Assembly (NCBI RefSeq): GCF_040538665.1
Contig: NZ_JBEWXT010000001.1
Location: 124,001 to 188,000, forward strand
From: Aureibaculum sp. 2308TA14-22
GTDB taxonomy: Bacteria > Bacteroidota > Bacteroidia > Flavobacteriales > Flavobacteriaceae
Length of the DNA stretch: 64,000 bases
Direction: 5' to 3'
Shown here: in pieces, positions 36,858 to 46,929 of the stretch
Layout of the letters: each line of letters opens with the position of its first letter
Position numbering within the stretch: the first letter of the stretch is position 1
Made by a program: the position numbers and the translations under genes
Notes under the pieces: generated by a model
The model's input: the letters and a program-made list of their open reading frames with translations, nothing else
Told to the model about the DNA's origin: nothing
Database searches by the model: none

Positions 36858-38624
36858 ATGGTAAAAAAAATGACAGTATGGTTTTTCACGTTAATGTTAT
36901 TAACGGCATGTACTCAAGAAAAGGATTTTACAATAGCCAAAACTTTTGATGAACCAATAGATCCATCTCCCAATACGGAAGAAAAATGGCAAACTGTTCC
37001 AAAAGGATTGCAGGCTTCAATGGCATCAACAAACATTCGTTTTGTAAAAAGTGTTATTCCTAAAATTAAACAAGAAAATACCTGGACTGAGGATATCTGG
37101 AAAGGAGAACGCGTATCTGCTCAATTTGTACTTTGGAGCAATGATTCTTTAAATAACGTTCAAGTAGAAGTTTCAGATTTTGTTTCGGATAGCGATGATA
37201 GAATACTTTCTGAGAATATTCAATTAAACTTTGTTAAATATGTAATTACCGATGAATTTGCCGGCGGTTGTGGGTATCGGAAACCAGAAGATTTTGCATC
37301 TTCACTAGCTGCTGATGCTTTTGATTCTGTAAATTCTTATGCTGTAAAAGGACAAGAGACCAGACCTGTTTGGATTACGGTAGATGTACCTTCAGACGCA
37401 GTAGCAACAGCATACAAAAGTACAATAACGGTAAATGTAAAAGGGCAAAAAAGTAAGAAGTTCGAACTGAATTTAAACGTAATCGATAAAGTTTTACCGC
37501 CACCTACCGATTGGAAATTTCATTTAGATTTATGGCAAAATCCGTATGCAGTAGCACGTTTTCATAAAGTGGACGTCTGGTCTCAAGAGCATTGGAATTT
37601 GTTAAGACCATTAATGAAAAGACTTGCTAATGCTGGGCAAAAAGTAATTACGGTATCATTGAATAAACGGCCATGGGGTGGACAAACCTATGATCAATTT
37701 GAAGCTATGGTCGACTGGAAAAAGAAAACCGATGGCACTTGGGAATACGATTTTACCATATTTGATAATTGGGTGCAGTTTATGATGGATTTAGGTGTTA
37801 AAAAGCAAATAAGTTGCTATTCTATGGTACCTTGGGGTAATGAATTTTATTATTTTGATGAATCTAAAAATAAAGAAATAAAAGTAAAAGCAGCTCCTGG
37901 AACAAAAGAATATGAAGAATTGTGGATTCCATTTTTAACTGAGTTTAAAAAACACTTAGCTAAAAAAGGCTGGAACAACATCACCAGAATCGCTATGGAC
38001 GAGCGTGGCCCAGAGGAAATGAAAGCCATGCTAAAACTCTTAAATAAATATGCTCCTGAATTTGGAGTGTCATTTGCTGATAATCATAAAAGTTATAAAT
38101 TATACCCAAATGAGTTAAAAGATATGTCGGTGGCTTTTGGCCATCCTGTAGATGCCGAAGATTTGGTATTAAGACGTACTAATGGTTATGTCAGTACGCA
38201 TTATGTATGTTGTTCCGATGGGTTTCCAAATACATTTACGTTTTCGCCACCTGCAGAAGGCGTTTTTATTGGTTGGTATACTATTGCCGCAGATTTTGAT
38301 GGATTTTTGCGTTGGGCTTATAACAGTTGGGTAGAAAACCCTTTGCAAGATTCACGTTTTAGGGCTTGGCCTGCTGGCGATACCTATATTGTGTATCCGG
38401 ATAATAGAAGTTCTATACGATTTGAAACCCTACGTGATGGTATTGAAGATGCTGAAAAAATTAGAATACTCAGAGAAGAACTGAAAGCTAAAAATATGCT
38501 GGATGAGCTAGATTATTTAAATAAAGTGGTTGCTCAGTTTAATATTGTTGAAAGCCCTAAAGGCGGGGTTGCAGTTATGATTGCTAATGGTAAAAATGTT
38601 CTAAATGCATTAGCGAAAAAATAA
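36858..38624 (+). CDS. GH123-like beta-N-acetylgalactosaminidase lipoprotein
   Basis: A 588-residue lipoprotein (LLTAC). An N-terminal beta-sandwich (about 60-210) precedes a barrel (about 215-480) and a DUF4091-type C-terminal region. The adjacent acid pair D381-E382 in IAMDERGPEE matches the Asp-Glu of substrate-assisted GH123 enzymes. GH123 removes terminal GalNAc from glycosphingolipids or glycoproteins. It follows the M60 gene by 13 bases. The family call rests on layout and motif, so a related DUF4091 enzyme remains possible. Confidence 0.75.
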   Translation: MVKKMTVWFFTLMLLTACTQEKDFTIAKTFDEPIDPSPNTEEKWQTVPKGLQASMASTNIRFVKSVIPKIKQENTWTEDIWKGERVSAQFVLWSNDSLNNVQVEVSDFVSDSDDRILSENIQLNFVKYVITDEFAGGCGYRKPEDFASSLAADAFDSVNSYAVKGQETRPVWITVDVPSDAVATAYKSTITVNVKGQKSKKFELNLNVIDKVLPPPTDWKFHLDLWQNPYAVARFHKVDVWSQEHWNLLRPLMKRLANAGQKVITVSLNKRPWGGQTYDQFEAMVDWKKKTDGTWEYDFTIFDNWVQFMMDLGVKKQISCYSMVPWGNEFYYFDESKNKEIKVKAAPGTKEYEELWIPFLTEFKKHLAKKGWNNITRIAMDERGPEEMKAMLKLLNKYAPEFGVSFADNHKSYKLYPNELKDMSVAFGHPVDAEDLVLRRTNGYVSTHYVCCSDGFPNTFTFSPPAEGVFIGWYTIAADFDGFLRWAYNSWVENPLQDSRFRAWPAGDTYIVYPDNRSSIRFETLRDGIEDAEKIRILREELKAKNMLDELDYLNKVVAQFNIVESPKGGVAVMIANGKNVLNALAKK

Positions 38625-39124
38625 ATATTTGAACATATACTATTGCTATTGTAGTTATATCATTGGTAAATTTTTCTAAAAATGAACCTTTCTAAAGAGA
38701 ATTAAAACGCTACTCAATGAAGTGGGATTAAAGTCACCAAAAAGAAGCACCATAAGTTTCTTATAGAAAATGGTAACATCAAAATTTACAATATAAATGG
38801 AGACTTTGATAAATGTGTGTTAGAAGTTATTAGTAGTATTAAATAACGTTAATTTTTTCGGTTTTCGCAAATATATATTTAATATATGTAAAAAAAGTTG
38901 CATATTTGTAAATATATTAATTTCATAATTGCTAGTATGAATAAAAAATTAAATTTCTCTCATGTTCACTCAAAATTTTAATACATTTTCTTGCAAAGAA
39001 AACCAATCTAAAAGGATTAGAAAGGAAACTTTACCCAATGATTAGGGTTAATAGATTTTCGTAAATGAGGTTACACTTTGATCACAATTTTGTCGTTACT
39101 TTTCTTTAATTTAAATAAACTACC
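38625..39124. other. Gene-free stretch
   Basis: About 500 bp separate two operon segments. A short run near 38680-38845 has codon-like texture with stops and may be a decayed gene end. The part from 38850 is very AT-rich and probably holds the promoter for the phosphodiesterase at 39125, but no clean promoter pair is seen. Confidence 0.4.
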
Positions 39125-40171
39125 ATGTTAAAAGTTAAAATACTATTGCTCGTTTTATTATTATCACTTATCGGTTTTGCTCAAAAGAGTGAAGTTGAAA
39201 ATATTATTCTTATTTCTGTTGATGGACTCCGTTGGCAAGAAGTTTTTCAAGGAGCCGATTCTCTATTGGTCAAGGATAAAAAATATTGGGCAGAAACAGC
39301 CGATGAAAGACGTAAAAAATTATTGCCCTTTTTCTGGGAAACAATTGCGAAAAAAGGACAACTTTATGGAAATCGTAATTTAGGGAACAAAGTCAACGTT
39401 AAAAATGAGTATTGGTTTTCTTATCCTGGTAGAAGTGAGACCTTATGCGGCTACTATGATCCTAAGGTAAATTCTAATGGGTATCCCAATAATCCTAATG
39501 AAAATGTATTGGAGTTTTTAAATAATCAAAATGGCTATAAAGGAAAGGTAGCCACTTTTGCATCATGGAACGCTTTAGGAAGAATATTGAACAGAGATCG
39601 CAACGGAATGTTGGTCAACCTTCCTGGAGAAGATGTAGAAGGTGTTAATTTGACCGATGCCCAAAAGTTGGCCAATGAACTTCAGCATTTTGTGCCAGTG
39701 TATTTTGGGGATTGTAGACCCGACGCTTTCACTTATGGTTTAACTAAAGCTTATTTGCAGGCACAACAACCGAAAGTGGTACATATCGACTTTGCGGATA
39801 CCGATAATTACGGTCATTCAGGAAAATATGGTAGCTATTTGGATGCTGCACATTTTATTGATGGTATGATTGCCAATTTGTGGGAAACTATAGAGAGTGA
39901 CCCCAATTACAAAGGTAAAACGGCTATTTTGGTCTATCCTGATCATGGCAGGGGAGTTGGAGAAAAATGGACTGGGCACGGAACAGGCAATCCTCAATCC
40001 GATGAAACGTGGCTGATCGCATTAGGACCGGGAATCAAGCCTTTAGGGGAAATAGAGAAGGAAATGCAAATTTATCAGGATGAAATAGCACAAACAGCAG
40101 CAAAATTATTAGGTTTTACTTTTAAAGCCAACCACCCCGTTGGAGAAAGTATAAAAAGTATCCTAAAATAG
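39125..40171 (+). CDS. Alkaline-phosphatase-superfamily hydrolase
   Basis: A 348-residue secreted protein (signal peptide to about 20). The metal Asp lies in ILISVDGLRW. The nucleophile region is YPGRSETLCGYYD, with Ser as the probable nucleophile. Further ligands are in FADTDNYGHSGKYGSY and VYPDHGRGVG. It belongs to a different subgroup from the enzymes at 26794, 31675 and 46930. The reaction is hydrolysis of a phosphate, phosphonate or sulfate ester; the exact substrate is unknown. Confidence 0.84.
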   Translation: MLKVKILLLVLLLSLIGFAQKSEVENIILISVDGLRWQEVFQGADSLLVKDKKYWAETADERRKKLLPFFWETIAKKGQLYGNRNLGNKVNVKNEYWFSYPGRSETLCGYYDPKVNSNGYPNNPNENVLEFLNNQNGYKGKVATFASWNALGRILNRDRNGMLVNLPGEDVEGVNLTDAQKLANELQHFVPVYFGDCRPDAFTYGLTKAYLQAQQPKVVHIDFADTDNYGHSGKYGSYLDAAHFIDGMIANLWETIESDPNYKGKTAILVYPDHGRGVGEKWTGHGTGNPQSDETWLIALGPGIKPLGEIEKEMQIYQDEIAQTAAKLLGFTFKANHPVGESIKSILK

Positions 40172-40198
40172 AATAGGATTAACCTTAGAATAGATGTG

Positions 40199-40218
40199 CA
40201 TAAATTATTTTACTAATA
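40199..40218 (+). promoter_or_regulatory. Operator-like site upstream of the calcineurin/PQQ gene
   Basis: Sixteen bases, AATTATTTTACTAATA (40203-40218), are identical to 20495-20510 in the susC operator region and include the ATTTTAC half-site. This may be a further site for the island regulator, 110 bases before the next gene. Confidence 0.4.
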
Positions 40219-40327
40219 ATTTTAATATTAGAAATAGCACTTGAACTTAAGCAGAATTAGATTTTTTTTTACAATTTTTCTAAACACTGATAAGAAAATA
40301 TAACGAAAATAATTCCACATAATTTAT

Positions 40328-42805
40328 ATGAAGATTAAATTAGTAGTTATAGGATTCCTTTTTTTTGGCATAAACTTTTTTGGCTACGGCCAATTAAAGG
40401 GTAAGGTTTTTATTGATAATAATAATAATGGTATCAAGGAAGACATGGAAAAAGGAGTGCAAAACGCAGTGGTTTCTGATGGATATAATGTGGTTCGCAC
40501 CGATAAAAACGGAAATTATCATTTACCAGGATGGAAAAAACAACGTTTTATAACTATTTATCCAAGTGGTAATTTCAAAACAGGTAAAAGGTTTATCCCC
40601 ATCACTTCCAAATCAATATCATATGATTTTTCAGTAAAAACAAAAATAAAAAAGGAAGATGTAAATTTTGTGCATATCTCTGACACCGAAACGCATGAAT
40701 ATGGCGATTGGGTTGATAACCTAAAAAAATATATTAAAGTGCATAAGCCAGATTTTGTGGTACATACTGGAGATATATGTTATAGAGCTGGCATGGAGTG
40801 GCATGCCGATCACTTAACGGAACAAGAATTGGGAGTACCTATATATTATTGTTTGGGTAATCATGACTTAATCGACGGTGATTATGGAGAGCAGTTTTTT
40901 GAAGAGAAATTTGGCCCAGCCTGGTATGCCTTTGAAGAAGGATATACCTTATATGTAATTACCCCTATGATGGGGGGTGACTTTACTCCTGGGTTTGACC
41001 ATGAGGATATTGGTGGTTGGCTTCAAAATTTATTGGCTATTTATGACAAAGAACAGCCCAAAATGTTTTTTAACCATGATCTGTTGACGAATGGAGATAG
41101 TTTTGTTTTTAAGAAAAATAAAAAAGAGTCCATAGTTTTAGAAGATTATAGCCTAAAAGCATGGTTGTACGGTCATTGGCATATTAATATGGTTAAAACC
41201 CATGGTAAATCTGGGATAGTATCCTATAGCACTGCTACTCTGGCTAAGGGTGGAATAGATCATTCACCATCTAGTTTTAGGGTAATTAATGTGAATAAGG
41301 ATGGAAATCCCAAATCCAAATTAATATGGAGTCATTTGGAAAGGGAAATTCAAATTGTCAGCCCTCAAAATAACCAACTTAGATTAAATGATGATGGGAA
41401 TATTGAGATATCAGTGAATGTATACGATAGCGGATCTGAAGTAGATAGTGTCCGGTACAGCATATGGAGTAAAAAAGAATTCAATTGGGATTCATTATTG
41501 TATAAATCAAAATGGAAGCCCATGAAAAAAACTTCTGATTGGAACTGGAGGGCAACCTATTCTCCAAACAATGAAAAGAATTTCGAATTGGTAATTGATG
41601 CCTATTTACATAGTGGAGAAGTACTTCATAGAAAGAAAAATTTTAGTTTAGAAGATAAAAAAGTCAAGAGTACACCTAAAGTTGAATGGTCAAACTTAGG
41701 GGGTAACAAGGAGCATCACCCCGTAGTAGATATCAAACAGAAAGCACCCTATGCGATGGAATGGACGACTAATGTGGGGAGCAATATTTACATGAGTTCA
41801 CCAGTAATTAAGGATAATTACGTGTTAACAGCAGGATTTGATGATAGCAATGCAGAAAATTGCTTTATTTATTGTTGGGAAGCAACATCAGGCAGGAAGT
41901 TATGGCGGTTTCAGACGAAAAATGGTGTTAAGAATCAGATGGTCATCGCTCAAGGAAAAGTGATAGCAACGGATATGATTGGCCATACTTATGCAATAGA
42001 TATCACTTCAGGAAAATTAGTTTGGGAGAAAGATTTAGAATACAACCGAGTTCCTGGATTTATTACTGGTTTGGTCACCGATGGGAACATCGTTTATACG
42101 GGATTTTCGGAATCACTTTCGGCCATAGAAGTTAATACTGGAAGAGTTTTATGGCGAAATGCTGCTTGGAGTGGAGGAGAGGGAACTACACCGACAATGA
42201 CAATAGCAGATGACGTTCTTATTGCCTCGCGTCATTGGGGAGCCATATATGCTCATGATAGGTTTACGGGGAAATTGTTATGGTCTAGGAGTGATGACAA
42301 TCTACGCTTTAGAGACGGTGTTTTGAGTTATAAAGATAATTATCTTTGGGTAGCCGAACGGGACAAATTTCATCAACTGGATTTAAAAACAGGAAAGACT
42401 GTTAAAAGTTTTATTACTGGAATGCAACATACGGGTACTTCAGCCCCCATAGTATTGAAAGATAAGGTCATTATTTCCGGATCCCATCCTGGTGTTGCCT
42501 CTTTTGATTTAAATTCGGGAAAGAAAAGCTGGGAGTTTCAAGTAGACCCTGCCTTATTTTATACTCCTTCTTATTTTTCAGACCAGCAACGAAGTCTGGA
42601 AACTACACCTATATTGGTAAGTAACAATCTAATTTTTGGTGCAATGGACGGCAAGGTTTATGTGGTAGACGTTGATACGGGGCAGCTAGTGTGGAAAACA
42701 ATTTTAGGTGCCCCTGTGATTACTTCAGCGGCAGTTATTTCTGATGGATTTTTTATATGTGATTTTGCCGGAAACATCTATTTTTTTAAAGCAGGCGAAA
42801 TATGA
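40328..42805 (+). CDS. Calcineurin-type phosphoesterase fused to PQQ-like beta-propeller
   Basis: An 825-residue secreted protein. Order: signal peptide (about 1-21), SdrD/carboxypeptidase-like domain (about 24-80, FIDNNNNGIKED, TDKNGNYHLP), calcineurin-like domain (about 115-320, HISDTETH, HTGDICY, LGNHD, FNHDLL, YGHWHI) and a C-terminal PQQ/WD-type beta-propeller (about 475-825, repeats such as SGKLVWEKDL and TGQLVWKTIL). Metallophosphoesterases with these N-terminal parts are known, but the long propeller fusion is unusual. Its stop overlaps the next start (ATGA). Confidence 0.83.
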   Translation: MKIKLVVIGFLFFGINFFGYGQLKGKVFIDNNNNGIKEDMEKGVQNAVVSDGYNVVRTDKNGNYHLPGWKKQRFITIYPSGNFKTGKRFIPITSKSISYDFSVKTKIKKEDVNFVHISDTETHEYGDWVDNLKKYIKVHKPDFVVHTGDICYRAGMEWHADHLTEQELGVPIYYCLGNHDLIDGDYGEQFFEEKFGPAWYAFEEGYTLYVITPMMGGDFTPGFDHEDIGGWLQNLLAIYDKEQPKMFFNHDLLTNGDSFVFKKNKKESIVLEDYSLKAWLYGHWHINMVKTHGKSGIVSYSTATLAKGGIDHSPSSFRVINVNKDGNPKSKLIWSHLEREIQIVSPQNNQLRLNDDGNIEISVNVYDSGSEVDSVRYSIWSKKEFNWDSLLYKSKWKPMKKTSDWNWRATYSPNNEKNFELVIDAYLHSGEVLHRKKNFSLEDKKVKSTPKVEWSNLGGNKEHHPVVDIKQKAPYAMEWTTNVGSNIYMSSPVIKDNYVLTAGFDDSNAENCFIYCWEATSGRKLWRFQTKNGVKNQMVIAQGKVIATDMIGHTYAIDITSGKLVWEKDLEYNRVPGFITGLVTDGNIVYTGFSESLSAIEVNTGRVLWRNAAWSGGEGTTPTMTIADDVLIASRHWGAIYAHDRFTGKLLWSRSDDNLRFRDGVLSYKDNYLWVAERDKFHQLDLKTGKTVKSFITGMQHTGTSAPIVLKDKVIISGSHPGVASFDLNSGKKSWEFQVDPALFYTPSYFSDQQRSLETTPILVSNNLIFGAMDGKVYVVDVDTGQLVWKTILGAPVITSAAVISDGFFICDFAGNIYFFKAGEI

Positions 42806-43186
42806 AAAGATTATTTCAAATATTAATAGGGTTGTTTTTTCGTGTACGAGAAACCCCGAATTATCGACAAAATACTACCGTCATTTTAATTGGTGCGGAT
42901 TGTATGAGTGTTGATGGGCGTTTAAAAGCCAACAACCTTTAAATGAATATTCTAATGAAAAATGGAGCTAGTTGGTTTAAAGCAAGGGATTTTATGCTAG
43001 TTATTGGTGGCTCAAATCGGGGCTCAATGTTCTTAGGGGTGTCCAGAATAACGCAGAACCACTAATAACAAGTGGCGTATCTCCAATTACAGCATTGAAG
43101 ATACTATTAGATATGAAGATGGGTTTTTTCCTTCGGTTTTTAATATTATTAAAAAGGAAGATTCACTAGTAAACAGAAGGCTTTAA
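42802..43186 (+). pseudogene. Remnant of an alkaline-phosphatase-superfamily gene
   Basis: The start overlaps the previous stop. Readable family pieces are TTVILIGADCMSVDGRLKAN, then in a new frame MKNGASWFKARDFM and NRGSMFLGVS, then DGFFPSVFNIIKKED. These match, in order, the N-terminal third of AP-superfamily phosphodiesterases (metal Asp region and nucleophile region). Stops and frame changes separate them and the C-terminal two thirds are gone. The decay is recent enough that the parts are still recognisable. Confidence 0.72.
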
Positions 43187-43202
43187 AAAATATATATAAA
43201 CT

Positions 43203-44681
43203 ATGAAACACATAAAGTACATTTTAATTATAGTATTTACATTAAATATAATGTCGTGCAAAGCTCAAGAAACGGTTTATGAACCTACTTGGGAATCTTT
43301 GGACGCACGCCCAATTCCAGATTGGTTTCAAGATGCAAAATTTGGAATTTTTATTCACTGGGGACCTTATTCAGTTCCAGCTTGGTCTCCAAAAGGAACG
43401 TATTCAGAATGGTATCAGAAATGGTTACAAGGAAAATCTTTATTTGGAAATGGAAATTTTAAAGGAGATGAGGTAGCTGTTCACCACGAAAAAACTTATG
43501 GTAAAGATTTTACCTATTACGATTTTGGAAGATTATTTACAGCAGATCTATATGATGCCGATGAATGGGCAAATTTAATTGAAAAATCAGGTGCAAAATA
43601 TACCGTATTAACCTCCAAACATCACGATGGTTTTACGCTTTGGCACAATAAGCAAGCTAATGATAGGGGGTTTGCTTGGAACAGTATGGAGGTAGGTGCT
43701 AAACGCGATTTGGTTGGAGAATTTATCGAGGCTGTAAAGAAAACAAACGTTAAAGCAGGATTGTATTATTCATTGTACGAATGGTACCACCCTTGGTGGA
43801 AAAATGATAAAGAACGTTTTGTAGATGAGCACTTTTTACCTCAAATAAAAGATTTGGTAACTAAATACAATCCTGATGTTTTATGGGCTGATGGCGAATG
43901 GGATATGGAAGCCGATAAATGGAAATCCAAAGAGTTTTTAGCATGGTTGTTTAACGAGTCTGTTGCTAAAGACAACATTGTAATAAATGACAGATGGGGC
44001 AAAGGTATCCGTAAAAATCACGGTGGTTATTTTACTACAGAATATGAAGTGGAAGCTCCTGGATTTGATCGTCCTTGGGAAGAATGTAGAGGCATGGGTT
44101 TTTCGTTTGGCTACAATCAAAATGAAGATATTCAAGATTATAATTCACCAAAAGCATTAGTATTGACCTTGATAAATATCGTAAGTACTGGCGGCAATTT
44201 ATTATTAGATATTGGACCCGATGCACGAGGAAATATTCCTGTTATTATGCAAGAACGATTGTTACAAATAGGAGGGTGGCTAAAGACTAATGGCGAGGCT
44301 ATTTACGGAACAAGATTATGGAATAATTCTTTTCAATGGTCAGAAAAAGGCGAAAAGAACTATAAGCCAAAACAGCATTATTTAGGCGGTGATGTTATAC
44401 TAAAACAAACCATAGACCCAGAACCAGGTTACGCAGTAAAAGAATTATTCTTTACACAGAATAGTGAAGCTTATTTTGCAATTTTGCCACAATGGAAAAA
44501 TGAAATCGTGATAAGAGATTTTAAACCCTCTGCGAATACTGAAATCACTTTATTAGCAACGGGAGAAACCCTAAAAGGTAAACAAACAGGAGAGGATTTT
44601 GTAATAACTATGCCAGTTTACCATCCTAACAAAATGAGGGAAACGGACAGTTATGCTTACGCAATAAAAGTAAATAAATGA
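43203..44681 (+). CDS. GH29 alpha-L-fucosidase (subfamily A-like)
   Basis: A 492-residue lipoprotein (IMSC). The GH29 barrel begins with WFQDAKFGIFIHWGPYSVPAW. TSKHHDGFTLW holds the fucose-binding histidines, and the nucleophile Asp is in VLWADGEWD (near 230). A C-terminal beta-sandwich completes it. It removes alpha-linked fucose from glycans. It is followed 21 bases later by a second, different GH29, so together they probably cover two linkages. Confidence 0.93.
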   Translation: MKHIKYILIIVFTLNIMSCKAQETVYEPTWESLDARPIPDWFQDAKFGIFIHWGPYSVPAWSPKGTYSEWYQKWLQGKSLFGNGNFKGDEVAVHHEKTYGKDFTYYDFGRLFTADLYDADEWANLIEKSGAKYTVLTSKHHDGFTLWHNKQANDRGFAWNSMEVGAKRDLVGEFIEAVKKTNVKAGLYYSLYEWYHPWWKNDKERFVDEHFLPQIKDLVTKYNPDVLWADGEWDMEADKWKSKEFLAWLFNESVAKDNIVINDRWGKGIRKNHGGYFTTEYEVEAPGFDRPWEECRGMGFSFGYNQNEDIQDYNSPKALVLTLINIVSTGGNLLLDIGPDARGNIPVIMQERLLQIGGWLKTNGEAIYGTRLWNNSFQWSEKGEKNYKPKQHYLGGDVILKQTIDPEPGYAVKELFFTQNSEAYFAILPQWKNEIVIRDFKPSANTEITLLATGETLKGKQTGEDFVITMPVYHPNKMRETDSYAYAIKVNK

Positions 44682-44702
44682 TAAAAAGTAATACCAAAAT
44701 AA

Positions 44703-46799
44703 ATGAAGTTTAAACATTTAAAAATTTTAGTAATTACCTTATTCGTTGTATGTTATTCTTGTGCTCAAAAAATTGCACCGCCTGAACCGTTTGGTCCCAT
44801 ACCTTCAGAACGTCAACTTCGATGGCACGAGATGGAATACTATGCTTTTATTCATTTTAATATAAATACGTTTACCAATATGGAATGGGGCGATGGAAGT
44901 GAAAAGCCAGTACAATTTAATCCATCGGAGTTGGATGCCAGACAATGGGCAAAAACGATTAAAGATGCGGGTATGAAAGGCGTTATTATTACGGCAAAGC
45001 ATCATGATGGATTTTGTCTTTGGCCGTCAAAATATACTGAGCATTCGGTAAAAAACTCACCATGGAAAGATGGAAAAGGCGATGTGCTCAAAGATTTATC
45101 GGAAGCTTGTAAAGAGTACGGTTTAAAAATGGGTGTGTATTTATCACCTTGGGATAGAAACCATGCGGATTATGGTAAGCCAGAATATGTAACCTATTTT
45201 CACAATCAATTAAGAGAGTTATTAACCAATTATGGCGACATTTTTGAAGTTTGGTTTGATGGGGCAAATGGTGGTTCTGGATTTTATGGAGGTGCAAATG
45301 AAACACGTAAAATTGACAATAGAACCTATTATCAATGGGATAAAGCCATCGAAATGGTTAGAGAATTACAGCCTAATGCAGTTATTTTCGGCGACGGTGG
45401 TCCTGGAGTACGTTGGGTTGGTAACGAAGAAGGTTGGGCAAATGAAACCAATTGGAGTTTATTGAGACGTGATGAAGTGTATCCTGGGTATCAAAAATAT
45501 AAAGAGTTACGTTCTGGACACGAAGATGGTACACATTGGGTGCCCGCTGAATGCGATGTATCAATTAGGCCAGGATGGTACTATCATAAATCTGAAGATA
45601 CACAAGTACATTCACTAGAACGTTTAGTAAAAATATATTACGAATCTATTGGAAGAAATGCGTCGTTATTATTGAATTTACCAGTGGACGATAGAGGTCT
45701 GGTTCATGAAAAAGATGTGGAACAATTAATGGCTTTAAAGCAACAGATAGAAAAAGATTTTTCAAAGAATTTGGCTTTAGAAACTAAAGTTTCTGCAACC
45801 AATGTTAGAGGAAATGCTTCAAAATATGAAGCAGAGAATGTAAATGATGGAAATTCAGAAACGTACTGGTCAACCGATGATGATGTTAAAAAAGCTTCAA
45901 TAACGTTGTCTTTTAAAGAACCTACCGAAGTGAATAGAATTGTTTTGGAGGAGTACATTCCTTTAGGTCAACGTGTGAATAAATTCACGGTTGAAACTGA
46001 AGTAAAGGGTAAGTGGAAATTAATCGATACCCAAACGACTATTGGCGATAAACGTATTTTAAGATTTAATACGGTAAAAGCATCAAAAGTGAGGGTAAAT
46101 ATAGAAGCTAAGGCAGCATTAACAATTTCGAATATTGAGTTGTATCGTGCTCCAAATTTTTTAACACAACCTGTTATTACAAGGAATATCGAAGGTGAAG
46201 TGACTATTGTCGTAGCAGATGAAAATATTGAAGTATATTATACGCTTGATGGCTCAGAGCCAAATACTTCTTCATTAAAATACAATCAACCCTTTATGGT
46301 GAATCAACCAACAAAAATAAAAGCGATTGCATATAATCCAGAAGATAAAGCCCAAACAAGAGTTAAAGAAGTTTATTTCGATATTTCTAAAAAAGATTGG
46401 AAAGTACTTAAAACACCTTCAACTAAAAGTTATAGAATTCCTAGAATTATTGATGAAAACCTAGATTCTTCTTGGGTGAGTGATTCAAACATTGGTAAAT
46501 CTAAAGAAGTAATTGTCGATTTAGGAAAAGCGTATGATTTGTCAGGTTTTACCTATATGCCAATGCGAGGGCGTCATCCGGAAGGAATAATATCGCATTA
46601 TGAATTTTTTGTAAGTATGCACAATGAAAAATGGATGCCTGTTGCAAAAGGTGAGTTTGGGAACATCAAAAACAATCCTATCGAGCAAACAGTAAAGTTT
46701 AAATCAACTAAAGGACGCTACATTAAGCTAAAAGCACTTAAAATAGTAGATGGAGTTGACAAAATGTCTGTTGGAGAATTAGGTGTAATTACTGAATAA
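44703..46799 (+). CDS. GH29 alpha-L-fucosidase with carbohydrate-binding domains (subfamily B-like)
   Basis: A 698-residue protein with a lipoprotein-like signal (CYSC). The catalytic barrel (about 30-350) includes ITAKHHDGFCLW and nucleophile Asp in FEVWFDGANGG. After it come an F5/8-type (CBM32-like) domain (about 355-480), a chitobiase-type C-terminal beta domain (YYTLDGSEPNTSS, about 505-560) and a second discoidin-like domain (about 570-698). Subfamily B enzymes prefer alpha-1,3/1,4-fucose on branched glycans. This architecture is common in host-glycan degradation. Confidence 0.92.
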   Translation: MKFKHLKILVITLFVVCYSCAQKIAPPEPFGPIPSERQLRWHEMEYYAFIHFNINTFTNMEWGDGSEKPVQFNPSELDARQWAKTIKDAGMKGVIITAKHHDGFCLWPSKYTEHSVKNSPWKDGKGDVLKDLSEACKEYGLKMGVYLSPWDRNHADYGKPEYVTYFHNQLRELLTNYGDIFEVWFDGANGGSGFYGGANETRKIDNRTYYQWDKAIEMVRELQPNAVIFGDGGPGVRWVGNEEGWANETNWSLLRRDEVYPGYQKYKELRSGHEDGTHWVPAECDVSIRPGWYYHKSEDTQVHSLERLVKIYYESIGRNASLLLNLPVDDRGLVHEKDVEQLMALKQQIEKDFSKNLALETKVSATNVRGNASKYEAENVNDGNSETYWSTDDDVKKASITLSFKEPTEVNRIVLEEYIPLGQRVNKFTVETEVKGKWKLIDTQTTIGDKRILRFNTVKASKVRVNIEAKAALTISNIELYRAPNFLTQPVITRNIEGEVTIVVADENIEVYYTLDGSEPNTSSLKYNQPFMVNQPTKIKAIAYNPEDKAQTRVKEVYFDISKKDWKVLKTPSTKSYRIPRIIDENLDSSWVSDSNIGKSKEVIVDLGKAYDLSGFTYMPMRGRHPEGIISHYEFFVSMHNEKWMPVAKGEFGNIKNNPIEQTVKFKSTKGRYIKLKALKIVDGVDKMSVGELGVITE

Positions 46800-46929
46800 T
46801 TAAGCATAAAAAATCAATGTAAAAAAATCATTCTATCAATGCATCTTATGCTCAAAGGCAAAAACACTATTGTAAATCATAATCTAAATATTGATGTTGA
46901 GATTCTTTTTGTTCAAATTACAAAAAATA

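Noticed and set aside
39125-40171. Sulfatase with C-x-P-x-R
   Set aside because: The nucleophile region reads PGRSETLCG with Ser in the expected place; the nearby Cys does not fit the sulfatase motif.
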